From Dactylorhiza incarnata (taxonomy: Eukaryota > Streptophyta > Magnoliopsida > Asparagales > Orchidaceae): a stretch of 64,000 bases of DNA. Position numbers and translations under genes: made by a program. Below the pieces are notes generated by a model, which was not told the origin of the DNA, made no database searches, and saw only the letters and a program-made list of their open reading frames with translations. The DNA is taken from assembly GCA_033032865.1 (NCBI GenBank), contig JAWHQI010000121.1:620001-684000 (forward strand), in the 5' to 3' direction. Each line of letters starts with the position of its first letter. The first letter of the stretch is position 1. Shown piece after piece: positions 45,855 through 54,438 of the stretch.

Positions 45855-45997
45855 ACATTTATTTACCATTTTATTTTCTAAGTATGACGCATTTATTCAC
45901 CATTTTATTTCACACATTTAGTTACCATTTTTCGATATAATTCAAATTAGGAATATTTTCAAATTTTATTATTTTAATTAGAACAAATTGTTGAAAA

Positions 45998-46911
45998 CCC
46001 CCTTAGTTTTATCCCTTTTGTCATCAAGTTATAATAATTGGTTGATAACCCCCTTAGGTTTCAAAATTAACACCATTTCTTTTCCTTGGCCGACCAGCCC
46101 TCCTCCTTCCACGTTTTTTCTTTTTCACGATCTCCAACCCAAGTAGATCGCGGGCGATGCTCCCCCTTTCCAACAGCTAATCTTCTACGGCAAGTTCGTG
46201 GCCTACATCTTCTCCAGTTTGTCGGCCTAGATCTTCTATGGCAATTGCCAAGTGGTTTTCGAAACACCTCTAGCTCTAGACGATCCGCGACCCTCCCCAT
46301 TTCCGGTTTTTGCGTTGAATGTAATAATCTATAGAGGAGATGCGGCGAGTTCGTTGAGCAAGTTTATGATCTCTTCTAGATTTTGTGAAGTCCAGATATT
46401 GAATGTGTTCTAAAAAATGTATCCAAATGCAGGTGGCGACAAACTTAAAATTCCAATGACGTACATATATTTGTTCGAAAGCCATTAAAATGCGGAATTT
46501 CTTAACTTGATCGCTTAACTTAAATATTAATGTTGTTCACCAATTTTACTACTTACTCATTGGAGCAAGTTCAATTGGATTCATTTCATGGAGTTAACCG
46601 TGCGCGATTAGTGCTGTGAAGAATGGAGTTAACGGTGTTAACTCAAATTGGTAAAAAAAAAACCCTCCCCCAATTTAATAAAACTAAAGGGGGTTATCGA
46701 CCTATTATTAAAATTTGGGGGGGGGGGGGTTCTACTCTGGTATGAGGGGGAAAAGGGGGATGGGGAGGGAAGAGAAATAAAAAGAGCGGGATGAGAAAAA
46801 AGAGGGGGAGGAGAAGGAAAGGGGGAGAGAGGAAGAGAAAAAAGGGAAAAGAAGAAAAAATGGAGGGAGGGAGAGATGAATGCTCTTTGCAGTGATAATT
46901 CTTATCACTGT
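45998..46911. other. Element H left subterminal region
   Basis: No gene. It holds a second inverted repeat (GGTTGATAACCCCCTT near 46032-46050 against its complement near 46688-46705), a CT-rich stretch, a G-run near 46720-46733 and a purine-rich stretch (46735-46880). The inner inverted repeat could mark a roughly 690-bp nested element or a rearranged copy of the H end. Confidence 0.5.
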
Positions 46912-47155
46912 GGCGATAATTTGGATCTCCGCAGAGAGTCATTTGGATCTCCGCGGAGATCCAAATGGCTCTCCGCGGAGATCCAAATGGCTCTCCATGG
47001 AGATCCAAATGGTTTTCGACGGAGAACCTTTTAGGTCTCCGCGGAGAACCTTTTGGATCTCAGCGAAAAACCATTTGCTCTCCGCGGAGAGCCTTCTGGA
47101 TCTCCGCGGAGAACCATCTGGATCTCCGCGGAGAACATTTTGGATCTGTGCAAAT
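46912..47155. repeat. Palindromic TCTCCGCGGAGA array 1 of element H
   Basis: About ten or eleven units of 22-24 bp built on TCTCCGCGGAGA, a perfect 12-bp palindrome, joined by ATCCAAATGG or ACCTTTTGG. Open frames through here (RRSKWLSM-like text) are translations of the repeat. Confidence 0.9.
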
Positions 47156-47289
47156 TTAATTTAAACCTATAATTATGCATCTTTCGAACCATTTGAAAAT
47201 GTTATTCATCCATGAAATAATTGCTATTATAGACAAATATTTCAAATGTACAAGAATGATGTTTCTAAATTTACATCAATCATCCACAA

Positions 47290-49158
47290 AATACTTAAAG
47301 ATTTCTGCATAGATCTGGGCTCTAAACATAAGCATTTTTGTTTGCCAGTCTGCGCAACTCGTCTAGCTTATCACCCCTGCCTTCGCTATGTGCTCCATAT
47401 ACTTCATAATAAAGGTACCGCAGTCCACGGAGTTCTCCTGCTGTGGTATACCAGTGGTCAAGTTGATACTCCACTTCGAGAATCCTGCGTGAACTTTTTT
47501 CACGGCCTCCTTCTGGAGCACAAAAATCTGTATTAACACAAATATGTTCGTACATTAGAAACTATGTAATGTACACTACTATATTGCATGACAACGAACT
47601 GTACTTACCACAATTTTAGCGGTATCTCTCCGCTTGGGGTTGCATAAAGAGTCGTGTATGAGCCACTTCTCTTTAACAAGACCCACCAATAAAAATCAGT
47701 GTTGGCTATATCATACTGGCATTAGAATCATTGGGATATTGACGAAATTTTCCTAGGTAACATCCTTGAGGAATGCAACTACAATCGTAAATTTTGCATC
47801 CTTGGACTGTGGGTAGTGCAACTATATAAATTGCAGCATTTTTAGCAATGCAGACAGAATTGACAATGTGTACAAAGCATAGGTAGAGATCATACCAAAA
47901 GGTTAGGACTGATATACATAAATGGACGATGCGCTTCTTCATCCTGCTCTCTACGCAAAGTCAAGATCTTTGTGTAGGCCTCAACGTGACAATCTTCAAC
48001 GTATTTGTTTGTCAGGAGAGCATCCATGGTCTCTCGAAATCCGATTATATTCCATTTATTGAAAGGTTGGTCGATCTTGAAACATTAGAAAATCATCTTT
48101 TTATTACCTAGAAGCCAAGCTTATTGATTTTCTCTTAGATGGGGGAGGTGGTGGTGTCTTTTGTGTTGTCATCTCTGAACATAACACCTTCTCTTCAGGT
48201 GTTATGTCGTCGAGTACTTCCAACACCTACAAAGAAGAAAAACAACCATTGTATTGAATAGTTCAACATTAGTAGTTTATCGAATAAACTTAATTATTTA
48301 CCTACTCATCCATTATAGATGGAATAGTGACCCCCAGCTCCTTCAAAGTAAAGGAGACCTTCTCCGACCATCTTAATAGTCGAGGCCTCAAGGTCAGATA
48401 GTGCGGAGCGATGCTGGTGGTGTGCTCAAGGAACCAAATCTATATGAATCATTGCAATAGTTTAGAACATATAAACAAAATTCATTTTAAGACTTAAAAA
48501 TATAGATACTTACAATGAGAACATGGGTGCATCCATAGATGTATCACAACGAAGACTCTGTCCTCTGAAGGAGTTGGCCTTCTTCTAAAACCGGTGGTAG
48601 CTTCTCCACCATCACCCTGAATGACCTCATGAGGAAGGCATCAATTGTTTCTGGACAATTGAACTTCTGGAAGTTCTCCAAGCTGGAGACCTCCTCGAAG
48701 AACTTTGGCATCCTCTCTGTGCTAGAGGGGAAGAAAAAATTGTACAGAAGGTGCAAAACCAATATGCTGATCTTCACAGGGGACGGCCCCTTCTCCATCG
48801 CCAAAAGCTCTGTCTTCAAGGATTGTTTGTTGAGCGCTCCAAAAGGCTTGGAAGCTAGGATGGCTTCCTCCCCACAGTTAGGCAAACTCAATATCAACGC
48901 AACGTCATTGGGGGATAAGGTAAGCTCCCTCGATCCAATGACAAAGAAGTCCTTCTCGATGTCGTACCAATTAACCAGAGCATAGAGCAGCGAAGTGTTC
49001 TGCGGCAGCTTCGGTGCATGAAAAATATGCCAGATGTGGGCATCCATCAAAAGCTTCTTGTCACTCTTCTCCATTCGATCAAGAATGGTAGAAGTTTGGC
49101 CCTTAAATGCCGACAAGTAGCACCTAGATCTCAGAAAATGAAATTTTTTCTGCCTCAT
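47290..49158 (-). pseudogene. PMD-Ulp1 (C48 cysteine protease) fusion gene of element H
   Basis: Minus strand, at least four exons. Exon 1 (49158-48516) starts MRQKKFHFLRSRCYL; HIWHIFHAPKLPQNTSLLYA, LSPNDVALILSLPNCGEE and FLMRSFRVMVEKLPP are plant mobile domain text. It ends at a GTAAGT donor after a TGG-to-TGA change at 48544-48546. The next exon (about 48438-48306) gives FLEHTTSIAPHYLTLRPRLL, also PMD. 48010-47900 has DALLTNKYVEDCHVEAYTKI, like the start of a Ulp1 domain. The protease core has catalytic His (47699-47701, followed by a stop where Trp is expected), Asp in IHDSLCNPKRRDTAK (47651-47653), an 81-bp intron (47608-47528), then PQQENSVDCGTFIMKYME with Gln and the catalytic Cys (47420-47422). 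The Ulp1 family removes SUMO-like proteins; Ulp1-carrying Mutator-like elements are known in plants as Kaonashi. Confidence 0.78.
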
Positions 49159-49234
49159 AGAACTGTCAAAATCATATGCGATTGTTACAATAAACCGTAC
49201 ACATGCATGTGGAAAAAGATATGAAGAAACCACC

Positions 49235-49440
49235 ACAAAGTTCTCTGCGGAGAACATTTGGATCTCCACGAAGAACAATTTGGATCTCCGCGGAGATCCT
49301 TTTGGCTCTCCGCGGAGATCAAAAATTTCTCCGCGGAAAGCCAAAAGGATCTCCGCGGAGAACCTTTTGGCTCTCCGCGGATATCCTTTTGGGTCTCTCC
49401 GTAGAGAGTCAAATGGATCTCCGCGGAGATGAAGATGTCC
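49235..49440. repeat. Palindromic TCTCCGCGGAGA array 2 of element H
   Basis: About nine units of 22-24 bp as in array 1. It lies between the PMD-Ulp1 gene and the transposase gene, upstream of the PMD start on its strand. Confidence 0.9.
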
Positions 49441-49530
49441 ATCTCATCAATCTCACACCTATTCAACTAAATTGTGATAATCAAGCGGCTCTACACATTG
49501 CATCCAACCCTGTCTCTCAAAAGATTGTTA
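49441..49530 (+). pseudogene. Copia RNase H fragment inside element H
   Basis: Plus-strand translation NLTPIQLNCDNQAALHIASN is the copia RNase H segment around the catalytic Asp (usual form YCDNQAALHIA). Only about 30 codons remain, with no LTR nearby. It is not of the SIRE type seen elsewhere in this window (CDSSSAISIA), so it comes from another copia lineage. Probably captured or left behind by deletion. Confidence 0.75.
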
Positions 49531-49579
49531 ATACAAAAGATTGTTAAAATACATGCTTGCCCGTTGTTCACATAGATTG

Positions 49580-51400
49580 TTACAAACTCTTTTTCTTGTT
49601 ATTATCCTTCACCTGTAACTTGAGCTGCCCATCGGATCGAACCTGAAACTGGTTCATCCCCAACACCTGCGCGACTCGTGCCCAATACAAGAAATGCTTG
49701 GCTAGGCTCTTCCAAGACGTGTGATCACCAATCGTCGATTTTACATGGGAGCGCTCTGCTGGACTAGTTAACAAGTACTTGAGGAGCTCCTTCTCCGCTT
49801 GGGAAAATGGCTGCCCTGAAGATGGGGCCAGGACGATGGCCTCCATTATCTGATTCAAAGTAGGCAATTGTTGATTGACCATGAATGGAGGACGCGAACC
49901 AATCTCGTTGACAGCGGATGAGCTACCAGCAGTTCCTTCTCCGTCGTGATGACTGCAGAAGATGTTGGTTGAGTTGAGTTCTGGGTGGTCGGAGTTGCGG
50001 TTGGCAATGGTGGTTTAACAAGTAGTGACGATGGAATGTTGAGGGAACCTTGATCATCGAGCTCCTTCCGCGCTTCGGTATGCGATTATAAACTGGAATA
50101 ACGACCTGGTGTTGTCGATGAGGTTGATTCCCCTCTCCTTTTGAGGCGTGCAAGATACTCCCAATGATTCTGAATCTCATTGTGGATCATCTGAAGTAGA
50201 TCCTCACGACGCGCGGCAATGCAGGCGTACACCGGGGCGACCACTTTGGTCGAGTGAATGTTGCCGGCATGACCAACATAAATCTCTATTTGAACAAGTC
50301 GATCAATGATATCGTTCGTTGATCCTTCAATGACTTGTTCGGGCGGTGATTGTAGATCTGATGCATGGAGTTGACTTGAACTATGATCGGCGCTGGTTGT
50401 CAAGGTGACGATTCGAGTTGTTGTTGTGGTGACAGTCTCTTCAAACTGCAAGAAATTGATAGTCGGGCGCGCCCGCATTGGAGCAATCAATGACGCATCC
50501 TGATTCAGGGCAGTAATGATGCTTCATTTGGGCGTTGTTCGTTGAATGGGCAATCTGAATCGGGCCTGAGCAACCATATCCTCCAAGTGTTGTTTAAGAA
50601 CCTGTTTTGATTTCGGCCGAATGAACCGTTTGAAAGCAAAATTGGTGTTATGCAAAGCCGAGATAAGAACAGACCATATTCGATGCAATTGTGGAATATG
50701 CAAGAATTCAATAGGAAAATCCTTCAGATTCAGCAGTTCATCGGGCTGAAGAAATTTGAGAGCAACCGTTCGGAGTAAGAGACATTCGAAAGGGTTGATC
50801 ATTGGTGAAGTGCTCACCACAGCTTCCTAAATATTAAGCCCTTGTAATGCCAATTGACATTCATTGCCCAATGAATTGAGAGTGCGAGATTTCTTATGGT
50901 GACTTGATGAAGAGCTGCGCTCATGCGATGTTGGTCTGACTTTTCGGCGCTTGCGACTGGACTAAATGGAATGGGACATGTTGCTTACATTGATGCAAGA
51001 TTCCGCACCAATCAAAGGATCGACGTCTTTGGTATGGTTCAGATCACCATCGTGTTGCGGTGCAGCTTCATCTTCTTCAACTATATGATGATCATCATGA
51101 GCCCTCTCCACAATAGTTGCGGCAACATCATGTGCATCCTTCACAATCGCATCGAACGTGTGGATCGACCAAATTGCATTATCTGCAATTGATTCGGTGA
51201 TCATTCCAACGGACTCTAGTTGCCCGACAGGAATTTCTGGTAGTTGAGGAAGGGATTGTCCAAACGTCGTCGTCAATCCAAATTCACCATCACAATCATC
51301 AATCGAGAGAGGCAACAAATGAAACATCATCGATAGAGACGTAGGTGAAGGAGTAATGCCATCAGTCGGAAGCAGTGTGAGATACAGAGAGAATGATATG
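49580..51400 (-). pseudogene. Element H: coding remains downstream of the transposase core
   Basis: Minus strand, mostly one frame from about 51400 to 50086 with stops near 50959 (TAG), 50827 (TAG) and 50521 (TGA). Each is one C-to-T step from CAG or CGA. It contains an acidic stretch (DAHDVAATIVERAHDDHH), a basic cluster RKRRKVRP near 50945 that looks like a nuclear localisation signal, and NPFECLLLRTVALKFLQPDE. It ends with AARREDLLQMIHNEIQNHWE. A separate frame, 49882-49580, has a Trp-containing helical segment. It may be the C-terminal part of the transposase or a second gene. I recognise no family. Confidence 0.5.
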
Positions 51401-51439
51401 CATACCAGAGATTGGCAAATACGCCCAACGAGGATCAAA

Positions 51440-52992
51440 TTAAAGTTTGCCGTGAATGTTGATTTGAGCGACCACGACATGGAGCAGCAAGATCCCTCCA
51501 TTCTGGGATATAGTCTCCGGGCAAATGGCTCGTCCATGGCGCCATAAGTTTTCGTTCTTCCCTGATCCACAACGCAGAGTCGAATGAAAGAAGCGATCAA
51601 CGATGGTGGTCGACGCGCCTGCTGGCGGTGTTAAGCAATTTCTGATGTGCGTTTTCAGCGTCTCATGGAAAGCGAGAAGTTTGCTCGTCACAATGCACTT
51701 GGAAGGTGGCACATCATTCTCAATTTCCCACTTTTTAATGCTATCCAACAATGCATCCAATTCAACCTCAATGATGGAGCCTTCCCGCATTGAAGCATGT
51801 CCATTGTCAATAATGATTTCGGCCACGACAGCCATAAATTGTTCGTGCCGAGCACAATCCATGCCATTCGAATTATCCTTGTAGCTTGTGATCAGGTGAT
51901 GATTGTCAAGGAGAACAAAGATGTTCTTGAAGTCTTCTATCCATTCCCGATCATCGCAACACTTGTCAAGGTACATTATGAGCATCGAAGTATCAATATC
52001 GTAAGCGTTGTACCGGTTCTGCAAACCCCGACCAACAAATCGACGCTCTGCATTGCCCGTCGTGGTTGTGAATTGATGGGAGAGCATTTGTTGGCGCTCG
52101 TTCATCGGAGTGCAATCCATAAAAGAGGGTGAATTTTCTGCCATTGAACTCATCCGTCAATTTCATGCATCCCGGCACATTGTGATGATGGTCTGCCAAG
52201 AGATGAGTCCCAGTTATGGTGCCTTCCATTCGGTTGAAGAACAAAAGTTGACGAGCAATGCAGTCATTGACTAGGCCTGTAAGCGTTGATTCCACTGGAC
52301 CGAGAGTGCCATTGTACCCGTTGCAATGCTGAAAAAACGAAGGAAAATTAGGAAACACTGTCGGATCCTGTTGCGATGACATTTGCCCGAGTGCTGCATC
52401 CCATAAGCGCATATCCAAATACTACGACACGTTACCATGATATAGTGCGGCTTGACATATATATCAAGTCATTCAGGCACAACAAATCACCTTGGCGGTA
52501 TCAACACTGCCGAAACGGGATGTGTACAAGTAGTAAGCCATTTGAATATAACCGACATCGTGCGCGCTCTGTTCGAACAGCTGCACAGGATAGTTAAGTA
52601 CGATGGGCGTCGGGATCAATTTCTCGGTTTTGGCCTCGTCCATGACATGGAACGTGACACCACATCCGCCTGAGGTGTTCGACGTCTTGCACACGTATCG
52701 AGCACTGATAGCAAATGCAGTGGTGTCGATGCAATCGATGACTCGCGGGGCACTGAATTGCTTGCGGAAAAGATAGCCGACTTTGTTGCAAGATAGGCAT
52801 GCACCCGCTGTCACATTGCCGTCGTACTGTCATTCCGGATCGATCACGAACAACGGTTTCAATAGATACGCACTCAGGTCGGGACGCTTGTTCCACAGTG
52901 GCACGGGCGGATCGATTCGGATAGGAGGGCGCATGCCATCCTCGATCATTTTCAATTGGATCTTGATCCAATCCTCCTGAATTTTGTTCAAC
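51440..52992 (-). pseudogene. Element H transposase: atypical DDE/RNase H-fold family with N-terminal zinc ribbon
   Basis: Minus strand. The N-terminal part (52990-52473) has GKLNKIQEDWIKIQLKMIED, RPDLSAYLLKPLFVIDPE, then CLSCNK...PRVIDCIDTTAF, YVCK and GGCGVTFH, a Cys-pair zinc-binding layout. The core follows: ADHHHNVPGCMKL (first Asp codon 52191-52193), MNERQQMLSHQFTTTTGNAE, YLDKCCDDREWIEDFKNIF (second Asp 51965-51967), and GSGKNENLWRHGRAICPET (Glu 51551-51553). The order and spacing fit a D-D-E transposase family I know from animals, oomycetes and fungi, not MuDR. Defects: a stop at 52830-52832 where Trp is likely, and frame changes near 52440 and 52135. It would cut and join the H ends. 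Family assignment is from memory of motif patterns. Confidence 0.65.
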
Positions 52993-53169
52993 TTGCCAGA
53001 TTACTTGCCACAAATGCACGGCTCACTAGTGGGGCGATCAAATGCTGATAAATAGAATAGAGGTGTTTGCATCGGAATCGATTCAGGTGAAATTTCAGGG
53101 CAGCGATGAACAAGGGTCTCTAATGATCGTTTTGTTTTCGCAATGTCCCGCAGCACAAGGTCAATACCG

Positions 53170-54045
53170 TTCATTGTCGATAATGAGAACCTTTTGATCT
53201 CTGTGAAGAACTTTTGTATCTCCGTGGAGATCCTTTGGGTTCTCCGCGAAGACCTTTGGACTATTTAATAAGGCAATTGTTAACCGCACCCCAGTTTTGG
53301 CTATCCGCAACCCTTTTATATGAAGTATTACGCATTTTTTTTGAAATATGCCTTCTATAAGCATTTCTAGGAAAAGTGTTCAACACGAAAGTTATAGATA
53401 TCGTCGAGATCTACAACTTTCATGTTGAACAATTTTTCTAAAAATGCATGCACAATGCGTATTTTCAAAAATTCGTTATAGTTACGCTAATGTTTCAATT
53501 CGAGCGGCGATACTTCTTGTGCGTGCATTTTTAGCAAAAGTGTTCAACACGAAAGTTGTAGATCTCGACGATATCTACAACTTTCGTGTTAAACACTTTT
53601 CCTAAAAATGCTTGTACGAGGCGTATTTCCAAAAAAAATGCGTAATACTTCATATAAAAGAGTTGAGGATAGCCAAAACTTAGGTGCGGTTAACAATTGC
53701 CTTTAATAATCCAAAGGTCTCCATTCCGTGAAGATCCAAAGGTCTCCGCGGAGAACCCAAAAGACCTTCGCAGAGATCCAAAAGGTTCTCCGCCGAGATC
53801 AAAAGGTTCTGTGTGGAGAACCATTTGATCTCCGTGAAGATCCAACATATATACTCTCCTCTTTTCTATGAAACGACGAAGATCACTACGCCGTGTCGCC
53901 GCCGGTCGAGAACATTTCCGGAGATCAAAAGGTTCTGCGCGGAGAACCATTTGATCTATGCGGAGATCCAACATATATACTCTCCTCCTTTCTATGAAAC
54001 GGCGGAGATCACTACACCGCCGGTCGAGAACATTTATACAAGTGT
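53170..54045. repeat. Palindromic array 3 of element H, interrupted by a MITE
   Basis: Degenerate TCTCCGCGGAGA-type units at 53170-53262 and 53710-53985; the MITE at 53272-53701 lies between. 53805-53925 and 53930-54040 are a tandem duplication of about 120 bp sharing ACATATATACTCTCCTC, TTTCTATGAAACG and GGTCGAGAACATTT. Confidence 0.82.
53272..53701. mobile_element. Foldback MITE with 8-bp target duplication
   Basis: 430 bp. Its halves are near-perfect inverted repeats: GGCAATTGTTAACCGCACC at the left end and its complement at the right end, continuing for about 200 bp. TTTAATAA at 53264-53271 and 53702-53709 is the target duplication. Each arm also contains its own smaller inverted repeat (GTTCAACACGAAAGTT...AACTTTCxTGTTGAAC). 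It has no coding capacity. Eight bp fits hAT; a ninth base does not match, which argues against Mutator. Confidence 0.85.
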
Positions 54046-54412
54046 GTGGAAGAGAGGACTTCAACAAAATGGCAGACAAGAGTGGAGATAAAACATCGTC
54101 CCAGGAGTTCTTGATGTCGTGAGAATCCGGAGGGGATATCGTCGCCGGAGGATGGTTGGAATCAACCCGGAATGGATGGGGGAGGCGGCGCCGGATGTAG
54201 CAAAACCTAGAGTTGCGAGAGGAACGAGGTGTTTTTTCGGCTGCAGGAGAGAATGAAGTAGAGAGCGGGAGGAACGAGGTGTTTTTTATATTTTTAATGT
54301 TTATTAATACTATTTTAATAATATTCAGTCAAATTCTATCAACCAGAGTGAGGCCTGACCGGAGGAGGGGGGGGGGGGGGGGTATTGACAATGGTGATAA
54401 ACATAAGAAGGT
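54046..54412. other. Element H right subterminal region
   Basis: No supported gene. Short GC-rich stretch (54100-54200), then AT-rich DNA and a G-run of about 17 at 54366-54382. Open frames here are short and unlike any family I know. Confidence 0.5.
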
Positions 54413-54438
54413 TTTTCAACAATTTGTTCTTTTAATTA

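Larger units (their letters stand above)
25345..45859. repeat. 5-bp target-site duplication ACATT flanking element E
   Basis: ACATT at 25345-25349 and 45855-45859 abuts the E LTR ends. Joining the flanks gives one AT-rich stretch, showing that the whole 20-kb block is E with F nested in it. Confidence 0.92.
45981..54429. mobile_element. Element H: 8.4-kb DNA transposon with PMD-Ulp1 gene and atypical transposase
   Basis: Terminal inverted repeats start GAACAAATTGTTGAAAA (left 45981-45997; right, reversed, 54429-54413). They are perfect for 17 bp, then continue with small indels into TTG...ATA.CCCCC. The 9-bp duplication fits Mutator-like elements. Inside, both genes lie on the minus strand: a transposase pseudogene (51440-52992, with downstream coding remains to 49580) and a PMD-Ulp1 pseudogene (47290-49158). 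Arrays of the palindrome TCTCCGCGGAGA sit at 46912-47155, 49235-49440 and 53170-54000, so each gene is flanked by arrays. Several TGG-to-TGA type changes show it is decayed. Confidence 0.82.
45972..54438. repeat. 9-bp target-site duplication TTTTAATTA flanking element H
   Basis: TTTTAATTA at 45972-45980 and 54430-54438 directly abuts the inverted-repeat ends of H. A perfect 9-bp duplication over 8.4 kb at the exact ends of matching inverted repeats is strong evidence for one transposition event. Confidence 0.9.

Noticed and set aside
46880..47164. Overlapping frames with repeated RGEP/SPRRS text (also 49185-49547 and 53690-54091).
   Set aside because: Products of the TCTCCGCGGAGA palindrome arrays, open on both strands.
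46720..54360. ACTCTGGT near both ends as the inverted repeat of element H.
   Set aside because: Only eight bases match and no target duplication goes with it; GAACAAATTGTTGAAAA with TTTTAATTA is far stronger.
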